Source: Hydractinia symbiolongicarpus
Lineage: Eukaryota > Cnidaria > Hydrozoa > Anthoathecata > Hydractiniidae
NCBI RefSeq assembly: GCF_029227915.1
Contig: NC_079885.1
Location: forward strand, 13,467,001-13,531,000
Length of the DNA: 64,000 nucleotides
Direction: 5' to 3'
Shown: one piece after another, positions 11,043 through 22,012 of the stretch
Numbering within the stretch: the stretch's first letter is position 1
How the letters are laid out: each line of letters starts with the position of its first letter
The notes under the pieces: generated by a model
What the model was told of the DNA's origin: nothing
Seen by the model: the letters and a program-made list of their open reading frames with translations, nothing else
Databases searched by the model: none
Program-made: the position numbers and the translations under genes

Positions 11043-11559
11043 AACTAAAATATCGATTTAACAGTTCAACTTTCTCGGATTATTGCTAACTCATTTGTAA
11101 TCCGCACGTCGTCGTCGCACATACTACGGACGGAATAGTTTCTGGATATCGTGTACGAGCCGATGGAACCATTACGGGTTCGAAGATTGTTGAAGGTGAA
11201 CGCGTTTAGCCAAGCCAACATGATCACGATGTCTATGAAAAAGAAATTGTAATATCGGTAACAGATTGTTCCCTTTTATAGACATACTGTATTTAGTTAT
11301 AGTGTTAAATTTAAAATCACTTTTTTCTTTTTTACGCCTTTCGATCACAGAGAAGCTACAAACATCACACAAATATGAGATAGATAGCAGAATAGATGTG
11401 CATATTTTACATGGCTAGCCTCACAAATATCGAGGGATATGCCCTGTCTATTATTTCCAAGGGCCATGGCTTGGATGGGTAGTCCTAAAGTATTTAATGC
11501 TCATTTCGAGCTACGCAGACCCAATTAGAATCCGCGCTCTGCCAGACAACTCCCTGCAA
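11043..11559. other. Right flank of gypsy element, no gene seen
   Basis: Moderate-GC sequence at 11090-11215 (CGTCGTCGTCGC and nearby CG-containing words) stands out from the AT-rich background, but no frame longer than about 65 codons looks coding. It may be a piece of an older repeat. Confidence 0.4.
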
Positions 11560-11626
11560 CATCCAACCAATGGCCCACCACAGTGTGCATGCAGGATGCA
11601 CACTGTGGTGGGCCATTGGTTGGATG
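11560..11626. repeat. Perfect 31-bp inverted repeat with 5-nt loop
   Basis: Arm 11560-11590 begins CATCCAACCAATGGCCCACC. Its exact reverse complement occupies 11596-11626, with GCAGG between them. The GC content is higher than the flanks. Both arms contain the CCAAT word. It can extrude as a cruciform or transcribe as a hairpin. It may be the core of a fold-back element. Confidence 0.95.
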
Positions 11627-12060
11627 CTCCCCAATTTCCCTCACATGGCTTGGTTTAACCCGGAGCTATGGTAACATTTAATTCCCCATTGCCAAAAGAG
11701 GAAAAACATGATAACATTCATTCCCTGTACATCCTCTTTGCAACAACATTGATTGTGGAGGGAGTGGAAAACTGCCAATAAACTTAAAATTCAATAATAA
11801 TATTATGTCAGGGATTGTGGCTGCCAATGCAGAGCCATTGTCAGTGCAATATTGTCTCAAATTAGAGGTACATAACCTTACTGCTTAACTGAATTAAATT
11901 AACTGTGGACCATTTTGGTTCTTACATAGTGAAACAAAGAGAAAATTTGTTATTTTAACACAATCAGGTACGTTACTGGAAAGGTGGGTGGGTTCTAGTC
12001 TTCAGCCCTGACAGCTCTTAAAAATATTTGCTGGTCTTAACTGATCTTAAACATATATAT
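11627..12060. other. AT-rich spacer, no gene seen
   Basis: No frame with coding character and no recognisable repeat except the start of the TIR element at its right end. Confidence 0.5.
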
Positions 12061-12436
12061 CAGGGTGACCACTCCTCCTTAAATTCCTTAAATAACCTTA
12101 CAAAAAGAAAATCTCCTTAAAAGTACTTTAATATACTTATAAAAATTGAAAATTTAGCTATTCTCCTTAATTTCTCCTTATTTCTTAATTTTTCTGATCG
12201 TACCTTTTTTGGAAATATGTTCATGGATTGTTCATCACCAGTGAAATAAGAGATATTTCTCTGTTACCTGAAATCCTATATTTTCTATCTTTCAGGGCAT
12301 AATTCATCTGAATATTTGTATAATATGTATAATTTTCTTATCATGGAACATAGTATGTAACATTAAATGTCAATTTGTCTCCTTAATTCTCCTTAATATC
12401 CTTACTTTTGTTCTCGTTTCATTAGTGGTCACCCTG
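12061..12436. mobile_element. Small TIR element (MITE-like), 376 bp
   Basis: The ends are CAGGGTGACCACT at 12061-12073 and its exact reverse complement AGTGGTCACCCTG at 12424-12436. CCTTAA-rich words repeat just inside both ends (CTCCTTAAATTCCTTAAATA on the left, CTCCTTAATATCCTTAC on the right). The flanks are TATATAT on the left and TATATA on the right, so the duplication cannot be sized. There is no coding frame, so it is a non-autonomous DNA element. The CAGGG start is hAT-like, but superfamily is not established. Confidence 0.8.
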
Positions 12437-12888
12437 TATATAGTTGTGTAAGTTTACCTACATTCTGTAAAACTGATTTTAAACACCATACACTTCTACT
12501 ACGTGGCTGTGTTTTTACTAAACAATAGTTCAATTTGTGCTGCATAACATGACTCTTAATGACTTAATTTTACAAGTTACGAACTTACCTGCCAGCAAAC
12601 TTACACGAATTGACGCTAAACTAAATTTTCATTTAGATCCATTTACTATATTATTGTTCAATTAACCAATATAGTATCACACATTAGCACAATTATTACA
12701 ACATTTTGCATAATAAAAGGATGGGATCACCTCAGTGACTTCAAGTGAACAAGTGAACTGAAAAATCTGCTTGTAAATAAACAAATATAAATTCCCTATA
12801 GAGTTTACTCTACAATTAAATTAAATTGACATTTAATTAACACAAAGACACAAACAGGTGATTAAATTTTTACACTAAACACACTGAC
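12437..12888. other. AT-rich spacer, no gene seen
   Basis: Low-complexity AT-rich sequence between the small TIR element and the BEL/Pao relic. It could contain an old 3' LTR of that relic, but no matching partner was found in the window. Confidence 0.4.
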
Positions 12889-14460
12889 TCAACACTCCCC
12901 AACGATGATAAAATTTGTACTTTGTTTTGAACAATAACTTGAGTCATTCAGAAACTTGGAATCGGAATACTGTGCAGCTTTGTATAGTTCCTCGTACAAA
13001 TTCAATTCGTCAATTCGATGAATAAATATTAAGTTTCTAACTGAGCGATGTGTTTCGCAGTCAACGTTTTCATTGTTATTTTGATATTTAACAAAAACTT
13101 TGCTAATTTTATCGTCTCGGCCATCATTGACTGATTTGATCATACCAAATTGTTAATTCGAACTTAAAATTGATTCTTGTTTTAAAATAAAACTATGTCG
13201 CCTTCTTGAACATTGACATCCGATCTGAACCATTTCAGATGATCCATTAATTTGGGAACATGTGAAATTAACCAATTCTCATACCATGTATCAAATATCT
13301 TCTTATTCGTTCTCAGAATTTTATCGTAATTGTTAGCTACTTTCATACTTCCAATCGGACTTCGTTTGTCGTTTCGACCTAATCTAAACGATTAGGGGTT
13401 ATCAGATCCATGGCTTCAAAATTGGATTTGTTGTTTCCAAGAGCCAAAGGTAGGTTGTTAATACTGTTTGCAATGGATGATGCTATTGTTTTCCATTTAA
13501 TAATCGACAATCTTAAATTATGTAAATTCTTCTCAAGTGAAACTTTTATTTGACAAATCTTACGCTTGACTTTACCATGCATGCTATGAGCACCAACAGG
13601 GCATACTTTAAATTTGATGGCTTTCATGTGGATCTTATGAAGAGATCTTCTTACAACTTCACCACAATGTGTGTTGACAATAGCTGCGAATAACTCTGCT
13701 CGAGGCTGTGATATACTGTCTGGAATTAAGTGAGATTTTGCAAAAATGGGTTGAGAAGAAAATCACTTACTTTTTCTTTTGAATGGAATGAACACAAACC
13801 AGTGATTGGCTGGCATCTCCAAAATCTAATGTGGATGCGTCAAGACTTTCTGCATGATCTGGAACAACTGCTCGTCAAAATTGGATCTTTTTTATTTCAT
13901 CCGTCATTTGAAAGTGTGATATCCAAATCGACCTCAAGGAGCTCCATTTTCATCGTGGCAGTAATAAGAGTTAACATTCCTAAGATATCAAAGATTTCTG
14001 CCATCTTTGATGCGCAATTCTGTCTGATGAGTTGCTCTGATATTTGTGTGATCTGCTTCACTTTGCGACCACAATGTTTCTTTGTAAAGTTAAGATCTTT
14101 GATATCGAGGGAAATTTCATCTACCTTTGGATACCAAAGAAGACCAGCCACACACAGCGTGAGTCCATCACTTGATAAATTTTCTTGTGGCTTCTTCCAA
14201 GATATTGTGACACCTTTGAGTGTGAATCCACCACGATTTAGAAGTAGTTCCAATTCATCTACTCTTGTAACGTTTGATCCATTGTTGGACAGCCTGACAT
14301 ACAGTCATCAACGTATATGTCTTTGCAGACAGTTTCATATACCTCCGGGTATGGTTCTTGAAATAATTTGGCAGTTTTTCGTAGACAACGTTCTGCCTGA
14401 TTTCCAGATGATTTTACACCATAGATGATTGTCTTGATAATTTTTTCCTCCTGCAGGCGT
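12889..14460 (-). mobile_element. Decayed BEL/Pao retrotransposon fragment
   Basis: Minus-strand pieces of a BEL/Pao polyprotein lie in order from high to low coordinates. At about 14320-14260 is an RT active-site stretch, YVDDCMSGCPTMDQTLQ. At 14253-13897 is a later RT part (LLNRGGFTLKG, KMAEIFDILGMLTLITATMK). At about 13720-13627 is an RNase H/integrase link (PRAELFAAIVNTHCGEVVRR). At 13627-13379 is integrase (CPVGAHSMHGKVERK-like, reading CPVGAHSMHGKVKRK, and ANSINNLPLALGN). At 13378-12889 is the integrase C-terminal region (FDTWYENWLISHVPKLM, HRSVRNLIFIHRIDELNLYE). Several frameshifts and stops and a deletion between RT and integrase make it inactive. No LTRs were found. Confidence 0.82.
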
Positions 14461-14652
14461 GAGTGTACAGAAAAGGTGTGATATTTTAAAATGCTTTTAA
14501 TTCACCAAAACGTTATTTTGATATATTAATGTATATATTTTTAGAAAGCCTATATGATTACCTATATAATGGTATAAAAATTATTAAGAAAAAATAAAAT
14601 TTGAAGGTTTAATAGACACGAAAAAAAAATGACCCCTCTCCTACAAATGCGA

Positions 14653-14941
14653 TCTCTTTTACAAAACTACTAATTTCTCAAGTTTGCTGTTTGCTTTTTT
14701 GTGATCACAAGACATTGATCTAAAAACGCTTTTTTAATTTTTTCTTAATGTTTTTTATTTTTGGAGTTATTTAGTATTAAAATTTTTTCCACAATTTCTA
14801 ACCTCTAATTGTCAGAAAACTCATCATAACTCGCGTTCTACTCATTCTCAAGAAGAAAAAAAAGCATTTTTAGATCAAACATTCCTCTCCACGCTAAGCG
14901 TGGTCTCCCTCCCACATCCTTTATAGTTTTGTAAAAGAGAT
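14653..14941. mobile_element. Fold-back (MITE-like) element with two nested inverted repeats
   Basis: The outer arms are ATCTCTTTTACAAAACTA (14653-14670) and its reverse complement (14924-14941). The inner arms are TTGATCTAAAAACGC (from 14715) and GCATTTTTAGATCAA (ending 14877), with one mismatch. The element therefore folds on itself over about 290 bp. There is no reading frame. A small GC palindrome, CCACGCTAAGCGTGG, lies near 14889. Confidence 0.75.
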
Positions 14942-15050
14942 TTAAAACGTAAGTGATACTCTCTTAAAAATTTAACACTGTGAAAAAGAGCTTTAAGTTT
15001 CTTACAGAAATCTTATACTTCTGCATAATAATTGATCACTATGGTAACGA

Positions 15051-15302
15051 CTATTTGTTAACAGGTTTTTCTAACATCTTCTGTTTATGCTGCACGTGTT
15101 TGCTCACATTCGCAATTATACACAGTTGAGTATGGGTAAAACAAAAACAAAGTCTAGAAACAAAAATATTTCGACTAGTGCTAGCTTGGCCATTGGCAGT
15201 AGAAACCTTTTGCTTTAATCTTCTTTTAGCTGGCGAGTCAAATATTTTTTTTGGATTTTCTTCTTTTTTTGATGATATAAAAGCTTTATGACGATAGGAC
15301 AT
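15051..15302 (-). CDS. Unrecognised short basic ORF, possible first exon
   Basis: The frame begins MSYRHKAFISSKKEENPKK and has a charged, lysine-rich first half (IFDSPAKRRLKQKV) that looks more protein-like than most frames in this AT-rich tract. The second half becomes hydrophobic and cysteine-rich, as when an exon reads into an intron. A possible donor follows the KRRLKQK codons. No downstream exon was found on the minus strand, so this may be chance. Confidence 0.2.
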   Translation of the reverse strand: MSYRHKAFISSKKEENPKKIFDSPAKRRLKQKVSTANGQASTSRNIFVSRLCFCFTHTQLCIIANVSKHVQHKQKMLEKPVNK

Positions 15303-16160
15303 TTTTATTCGCTGTTAACTAATAAACTAGTTTTGCCAAGCTTTTCACAGTAAATTATATTCAACTTCGGAAGACAAAAAAGAAAAAGAAAATATCCTTA
15401 TGGGAAATAGGAGAAAAACTTCAAAAGAATCTTTTAACTACATACGAAAATCATTTTCCTCTTTGAGTAAGAATTAGTAGTAAAAATTAATACCCAAGAT
15501 GATTACATGTGAGCAAATATTTGATCTTTATCCCATAACAAAAAAGTAATTTGTGAAAAAAAAATTTTGGGGGGATAATAATCTATCCTAAAAAAATTTT
15601 TCTAAAAATATTTTTGCACCATTTTAAAGCCAAGATGTTTTTCTATCTAATCACTGAAAAATTTTTTTTTAAAAAAAATACCAATTTCTATTGTATACTC
15701 GCGCCTTAAACACAAAATATCATTCAAGGTAGCAATAGCAATTCTCCTAAAAATTCAAACACACTTAACAAAATCCCAGTATGAAAAGGGTTACGCCTGT
15801 ACTAACTTGCTTTCTTTTGCTCTGAGTGATAAAATAAATATGTATATATCAGTTGATGAAAATATTGAAGGGTATTTAGCTTTATATATCTTGTGCTTCA
15901 AATTTCATTTTGATTTGTCTTTTTTGTACCTCCTTCAAACTGAGGCCTTATTCAAGTATTTTAAGCACCAGTTTAAAGCTTGTGCTGAGATCGTAGATAC
16001 TAAAAGCAATGCCACAATGTTTCTCCATAACATTTATTAATTCATAAAGCCTGAGTCACACCAGACATAAACATTTCAGAAAAATGGGTCATGAACTGTT
16101 GTGTACATTATAAAATGTTTCACATTCGAAGCGATAGTTGCGTTTATTTCATTTTATCTA
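15303..16160. other. AT-rich intergenic sequence
   Basis: Long A/T runs (for example near 15555-15680) and no convincing coding frame. The 77-codon plus frame at 15807-16040 is rich in hydrophobic codons without recognisable features. Confidence 0.4.
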
Positions 16161-16166
16161 TTCAAC

Positions 16167-16270
16167 TGGTCGTTCTCTTGTGGTTACTTAAAAATACTGC
16201 TGGTTCTCTGTTGGTTACTTTAAAATACTGGTGGTTCTCTGGTGGTTACTTCAAAATATTGCTGGTTCCC
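16167..16270 (+). repeat. Minisatellite, about 31-bp unit, three copies plus a partial
   Basis: Units begin at 16167, 16201 and 16232, with a partial at about 16263. The consensus word is TGGTTCTCTGKTGGTTACTT followed by TAAAATACTGS. Copies differ at a few positions, so the array is not very recent. Confidence 0.85.
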
Positions 16271-16299
16271 ACTTTTAGTAAAAGTGTGCTGAAATAGTA

Positions 16300-17240
16300 T
16301 TCTTGTTCCTTTTTGAGAATTTTTTCTTTCCAGATCAGCTGTGATCAACGTAGCCAGCATTTTTTCAACAAGTGCAAGAGAGTAATTTGAAAACCGTACA
16401 TGCTGAAACATTCAAATATTATCATTTAACTACTTTGTTATTTATTTTGATTGCTTTTAAACATCAATATATTTTAACTTTTTATTAAACTTGTTTGGAA
16501 GTTATTTTTTGTGCAATTGATTTTCATTAAATTAGCATGAAAGGTCTTGCATTGAGGAGTTTACAAAATTTTGTAGATTGTTTTTTTTAAACTGTTTCAG
16601 TGTTTTTTAGAATGCTATATAGATATAAATATAAATGTATTTTTTTTTATTAATTGTATGTAATTTAGCTATGGTTAAAATACATGTTATTTACAGTACT
16701 AATTGTGAATTTAGTTTTAAATTTTCTTGATGTTTAAATTCCCCATATTCTTTGGTTTCAAGGTCTTCTTCAAATAGTGTACTGCAATTTATTTTATATA
16801 GCTGTCTGTTTTGATTTTTTTTCGATTGTTGTTATAATTGGTTAGCATTAGCAATTTGATCAATTTGACTGTGAGCTTCAGTTTGTCCATGACTACTTCT
16901 AAGACTCTTAGATGTTAATTTAATCCTCAAGGTTTTAAAAAAACGTAAGCAAAAAAAGTTGCTAGCTTATTAATATGGGCCTCGATTTCAATTCTGGATT
17001 TTAGAGGTTTTAATCCAATTTGACAAAAACATCTACTGTTTTACAGAATTTTGGTAACTGAATAACTTAAAAACCGGACCTATAAATGTCCTCGCTAAGA
17101 AATTTTCAGTGCAAAGATAGGTAAATTGGCAATTGCGCATCCTACATCTCCAGTGGTATGCGCATGTTTCCCTTCACAAAAGATACGAGTATGTTTCGCT
17201 CTGCTTAACATTTCGCCTAGGGAGAAAAAAATCTTGTATC
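16300..17240. other. AT-rich intergenic sequence, nothing recognised
   Basis: No coding frame above background and no clear repeat seen. Confidence 0.4.
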
Positions 17241-17249
17241 CGCTTTGAT

Positions 17250-18040
17250 ACATACATTTTTTGGTGACTGCAAAGAAAAATAAATATATCCACTTTGCCT
17301 GTCAAACATGGGTATTATTATATAAGACTTGTCGATAAAGCTTGTGGAAAAATCCACTGAGGCAGGATAAAAATAAAAAAAAGCGTTATTTGAATTTTGA
17401 TGACGTCAGCAACCCATTGACAAAAAAATAATTCTGAAGCCTGTTTTCATGTTGCCTTTATTGTGTAGAGCTTAAAGCGCTGATCAAGAAAATGTGTATG
17501 ATCATGTGCTTTTAATGAGTGGTTAATGAGATATAGGGGTTTAAAAATTTTGCTGACGTCAGCAATGACTCGTCAAAACCTAAAAATATTTTTTGAAAAT
17601 TTGTATACCTGTTGCCTTTATCGCTTAGATCTTGAAACGCTGATCAAGAAAATGTATAGGATCATGTACTTTTGACAAACGGTTGCAGTGATATTGGGGT
17701 TTGAAGGTTTTTTGATGACGTCATCAACCCATCCATTCCGAAACGGATTCAGGGACCCAGGTTTGGAAGACTTACTCAAATCGGTCCCAGGTGGTCCCTA
17801 GTTACCCACGCAGTGAAAAATCATTGACGTCACCACCTCGTTTCCAAGTTAGGTGCATTGTAATGGAGTCATTAATTCAATATAAGATATTGACGTTAAA
17901 GTAGTATTATTGACGTCACACCGTAACGTCAAAAAATTTAACATATTAGACATGCATTTTTTGGCAACATGAAAGGAAAATGAAGACATCCACTTTGCCT
18001 GTCACAGACAGACATACAGACACACTTATAGAGATAACAA
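17250..18040 (+). repeat. Dispersed 'GACGTCA' repeat family, largest copy
   Basis: This block contains one whole unit and the end of another in tandem. The words CATTTTTTGGYRAC ... ATCCACTTTGCCTGTCA occur at about 17252-17310 and again at 17955-18005. Inside are repeated sub-blocks of about 170-190 bp, each with TGTTGCCTTTATYGYKTAGA, CGCTGATCAAGAAAATGT and a TGACGTCA core (about 17401, 17553, 17716). The unit ends in a CACTTTGCCTGTCACAGACAGACATACAGACACAC tail, given here only in part as ACAGACAGACATACAGAC. Related pieces lie at about 43370-43560, 47075-47215 and 57930-58330 (minus). There is no ORF. It is a non-autonomous repeat of unknown class. Confidence 0.8.
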
Positions 18041-18044
18041 CTAT

Positions 18045-19380
18045 GTATAAAATATATTAGTAACTAATGTGAATATAGAACAAGGCTGAAGGACTGTCTT
18101 AACCATCGTTTTACATTTAATACAAATTTAATTGTCCATGATTATTTTAGATGGTATAATCATTTTTTTTAATTATTTGCAGATTTAGACCTATCAATAA
18201 GAAAAAAGCACCTGGACGATACGTCCTGCACCCTAAGCTTTGTGAGGGATCCGGAAATATAAAAGTTATGAAAATGTGAAGTAACAAAATGCCCTTGTCC
18301 CTGTACACCGCAAGGGGTGCTGTTTTGTTGTGGAATGCAGGGTTGGTACAAGTTCCAGCGATGTTCACGGCTGGGAATATCAACCCAGATATAAAAAAGT
18401 TGTGAGTCAACAGTCATTAATTAAATTTTGTGACTACTTGTGGAACAAACAGTATTTATATGTTAATTTAATTATGGAAAGTTAAATGGTGGCTAATAAT
18501 AACAACCCTAACAATGGATCATGAAAATCATTACTTAAAAAATTATTCCGTTATCGTCAAATATTCTTTTTCTCTTTTACTTATTTATTTTTCTCCAAAA
18601 AACGACCATACCAGTGCTTCAAAAGACTTTTTTAAACCTGATGATTGTAAGATTGTTAATCCTAGCCAGAAGACCCAGCATAATTTTTCTTACCACAGGG
18701 AAATTGGGACAGTTAGGTGGGAACAGTTATGCTGATTTGCAAACGAATTTCTTATGGTTAGAATACTTTTTGATTGGTTACTTCTATTGTTCTTTACTGC
18801 TATGAGAAATGTTTTGTTTTAATCTTAAATGGCCTCACTCAGCTGAACAAGTATAATTGATTCTTATATTATTTAGGAGGGCTTTGTATTCATTAGTTGA
18901 TTTTAATTCGAGTTTGCTCTAAGGTGGATTAGAATTTGAACCTTTGCTATAAAACAGTACTGTAATTGCAACTTCAAGTTTTATTTTTTAAATCAAATTC
19001 CCTCAGGTATTAACACGAAGTAATAAATTTAATGACTTGTCAACTACGCAAAACATTACAATAAATCGCGCACAAAACTATTGTTCTTAAAATTGTTTTA
19101 CATGCATCTTTTTAATATCTTTAAAACTTGGCATGTTTTTAAAAATATATTTTTTAACATTTTATTCTATGCTATTTTGTTTTAGAAAAACATGACGCAA
19201 AAGAATAATAAAATCGTGCACAAAACTATTGTTATTAAAAAAGTTTCAGGCCCATGTTTTTTGTTTACATGACTGTGGCCTTTTAGAAAATATTATCCTT
19301 CTAAACATTTTATTTCTTTTTTCTTAACAAAACTTTGCAAATAAATTCTGCAGCATAACTTTAAAACTTCGCGTAAAAGT
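18045..19380. other. Intergenic sequence upstream of EMC7, one possible decayed exon
   Basis: At about 18292-18400 the plus strand reads CPCPCTPQGVLFCCGMQGWY followed by KFQRCSRLGI, a cysteine-rich string resembling a PHD-type finger. It is preceded by stops and has no clear splice sites, so it is at most a relic. Imperfect repeats of CGCACAAAACTATTGTT occur near 19068 and 19216. The rest is AT-rich. Confidence 0.3.
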
Positions 19381-19399
19381 ATTTTTAGCTGGCAAAACG

Positions 19400-20140
19400 G
19401 AGTTGGTTGAGATGGTGTTATGACAACCATAATTTTCCTTATATTTTTGCTTAAATTCTTTACCCCAAAAAAAATTGAATAAATTTGTTCTCTTGTTTTG
19501 AATTATTAAAATAATTCAAGGTGGAATGTTTTGTTTTGGAAGTTTACAGCAAGTTATATTTGTTCTGTTTGGAAATTTATACAGCAAGTTATTCTCCTCC
19601 CACTTATAAAAAAACTATTTTAATAAAGAATGTTGTGCTCTTTTAATGTTTTCCACGCAGTCTTTAAGAAAACCTAAGTCCCATGTGTGCAAAATTTTTT
19701 TAGGGACCATATATATATAGTTTAGTTGGCAATGTTTGAACTCTCACAGCAAGTAAAATCCTTTGAAATAACAATGGAGGGTGTAACGCATATCCTGCCT
19801 TGTTTTTTAGCATGTATTTTTCCCATCCCATGGTCTATTTAACAACAGTCTTGCAATATTACAATACATTTTAATTAGGTATTTTTTTTTAAACTACAGG
19901 GACAAAAAAATATAATATGTAATATCATACAGAGGAGGGTGTTACGACAAACATATTTTACCTTGTTTTTTGATATTATTTCCTATACAGCAGACTATTT
20001 AAAGTGATGATCAGCACTATTACATTTTAGCTAGTAAGCGTATTTTACCATCATATAATATATGATATATATGATATATTATAATAAGCATAACAAAGGA
20101 GGGAGTTATGACAATAATGTGTATCTTAATTTTCCCCCAA
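19400..20140 (+). repeat. Degenerate tandem repeat, period about 160-180 bp
   Basis: The word (A)GGGWGTTAYGACAA with a following CCTTGTTTTTT segment recurs near 19414, 19778, 19938 and 20105. The spacings are about 364 (twice 182), 160 and 167 bp. ACAGCAAGTTAT words recur between them. Copies are strongly diverged, so this is an old satellite-like array. Confidence 0.5.
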
Positions 20141-21046
20141 GTTTTTTCAGATTGGTTTCACGATAACTAATTGTATTTTAGAGAGAGTAGAAATCATAAT
20201 TGAGAAAAAAAAATTAAATCGCGTAAATGAAGAAGGTAATAATTATGTTGTTCAGATTAAATTTATGTCATTTGTTGGACTCATGTAATTTATTTTTTCG
20301 CGAGTGTTTTCAGACTCTGCGGAATGGGGTAGTGTAACTAAGAAGACTTGCCCAAAATAATTATTATAGATATTGTTAAAGGAATACAGTGATATTTGTA
20401 TGTTCTGTTTGGTTTAGTAGCGTTTTTGTGATTTTATAGTTCAAGCTTTATATATATAAAAACTTACTACAATATTTTTTTATACTCCTTTTCTGGAGAA
20501 TTACTTTGGAAAGTTTTATAGTAACAGAATATTATTTTAGTGTTGTTAGGGTTAATTTTAGATAACATTATCAGTCGCTGTTAAACTTTCCGTAATTCAA
20601 TTCACATTAAATATTGTTTATTTCACAAGTAGTAAAAAAGGTTAATTAATGACTTCACTCATAATTTTTCCTACATAGGTTTAAATTCCAGGCCGTGAAG
20701 TTTGATGGAATTAGCTCTTCGTATGTTTCCCACACCAAAACAATAACCTCTGTGTGGTGTACGGCGGTAAAATAATTTTCTTACTTTCATTCTTAAAAAT
20801 TCATTCATAATTTCATTCTTAATTTTTTAAGATCACAGCGCACCGTATGTGCACATACAAAATCATTGAAGTGTGTCATCGCACCCCTACCAAAAATCTT
20901 ACAAAATGGCCTGTTTATTGTGGTGTATGTTGGCAATTTTTATTAAACTACTGTTGTTTGTCGACAATCTTTTTTGCTGAAGTTGTATATATGTGATGTT
21001 TGTGTGATGACCTTAAATATTAAATTAATATGTAACAATTTTTTAG

Positions 21047-21060
21047 ATACATCAGTAAAC
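21047..21060 (+). promoter_or_regulatory. Probable 5'-UTR splice acceptor before the EMC7 start codon
   Basis: A pyrimidine-rich AATTTTTTAG ends at 21046, 14 bp before the ATG at 21061. This suggests that the coding exon is preceded by an intron in the 5' untranslated region. No promoter or upstream exon could be placed. Confidence 0.45.
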
Positions 21061-21750
21061 ATGTTGATTTGTAGTAGATTGATTTTGCCGATATTTGTGT
21101 TCATTTTGCTGTTTTGTGAAACAACAGATGCCGAAGAGATTCCTGTACAACGTTTTAAAATTGAAGGCAAGGTTTCAGTTGTTGGATTAAAGAACTATGC
21201 AGCTGAATGGATGAATGGATTGGTTATTTTAGTCAATGGTGGAATTTATAAAGGTTTTTTAAAAGTAGATGGCACTTTTGTTGTGCACTCTGTGCCGCCC
21301 GGCTCTTATTTAGTTGAAGTAGGGTCTTCTAATTATGATTTTCCTCGATACCGGATTGATATCACGAAGGGTGGAAAAATACGTGCCAGGCATGTTAACT
21401 TTCTTCAGCCAAATGCAGTACAAGTTGTGCCATATCCGTTAAGATTTGTTGCATCAAAACAAGCAGCATTTTTTGAAATCCGAGAATCATGGAAAATTAC
21501 CGATTTCCTGTTCAATCCTATGGTATTAATGATGGTACTACCAATTTTATTTGTTGTTGTTATGCCAAAATTGATGTCTATGGCCGATCCAGAGGCACAA
21601 AAAGAAATGCAATCGCAAATGAGCATGTTTAATAACCAGAAGCAGATGCCAGATATCTCAGAGATGATTACGAACTACTTTGGTGGTGTTGAAAAAAAAA
21701 AAACTGTTGGTGCTAAAACTCCTTCTAGAGGGTCTGCCAAGAAGAGGTAG
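21061..21750 (+). CDS. EMC7: ER membrane protein complex subunit 7
   Basis: The 229-residue protein is a subunit of the ER membrane protein complex, which inserts tail-anchored and multi-pass proteins into the ER membrane. It starts with a signal peptide (MLICSRLILPIFVFILLFC, cleaved near TTDA). A luminal beta-sandwich follows (EGKVSVVGLKNY, ILVNGGIYKGFLKVDGTFVV, VPPGSYLVEV, RYRIDITKGGKIRAR, VQVVPYPLRF). A transmembrane helix lies at about residues 155-178 (FNPMVLMMVLPILFVVVMPK), with a cytosolic tail containing MADPEAQKEMQ and a basic end (SRGSAKKR). Length fits the family (human about 242). I prefer the start at 21061 over the in-frame ATG at 20974 because it begins directly with the signal peptide and follows a splice acceptor. 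The whole coding sequence is in one exon. Confidence 0.95.
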   Translation: MLICSRLILPIFVFILLFCETTDAEEIPVQRFKIEGKVSVVGLKNYAAEWMNGLVILVNGGIYKGFLKVDGTFVVHSVPPGSYLVEVGSSNYDFPRYRIDITKGGKIRARHVNFLQPNAVQVVPYPLRFVASKQAAFFEIRESWKITDFLFNPMVLMMVLPILFVVVMPKLMSMADPEAQKEMQSQMSMFNNQKQMPDISEMITNYFGGVEKKKTVGAKTPSRGSAKKR

Positions 21751-21889
21751 TTCTTGTTTATTTGGCCTGAAGATCTTTCTAGAATAAGAATGCTTTTTTT
21801 TTCTGCAGCCACGAATGGAATATGTTATTTCTATATCTTGGTTATCTGTACCTCTGGTGGCATATGTTTAAAGTAGCCAAATAATTTAG

Positions 21890-21956
21890 AATAAAAAATG
21901 TTGTAATGGCCAGATGATAATAGAAGTATATGATGTGTTTTATTTTTCGGAATAAA
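21890..21956 (+). terminator. EMC7 polyadenylation signals
   Basis: Two AATAAA hexamers, at 21890-21895 and 21951-21956, follow the EMC7 stop by about 140 and 200 bp. Either could direct cleavage and polyadenylation. Confidence 0.6.
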
Positions 21957-22012
21957 AATCTGTTGTTTACTTTATTTTATTGTGCAATTACATGGTTCAA
22001 ATGAGCAGGTCA

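Noticed and set aside
13730-14428. 232-codon plus-strand ORF
   Set aside because: Opposite strand of the BEL/Pao relic, whose RT motifs (YVDD, FDILGM) read on the minus strand.
15807-16040. 77-codon plus ORF considered as a small gene
   Set aside because: Hydrophobic AT-driven composition, no start context, splice context or motif.
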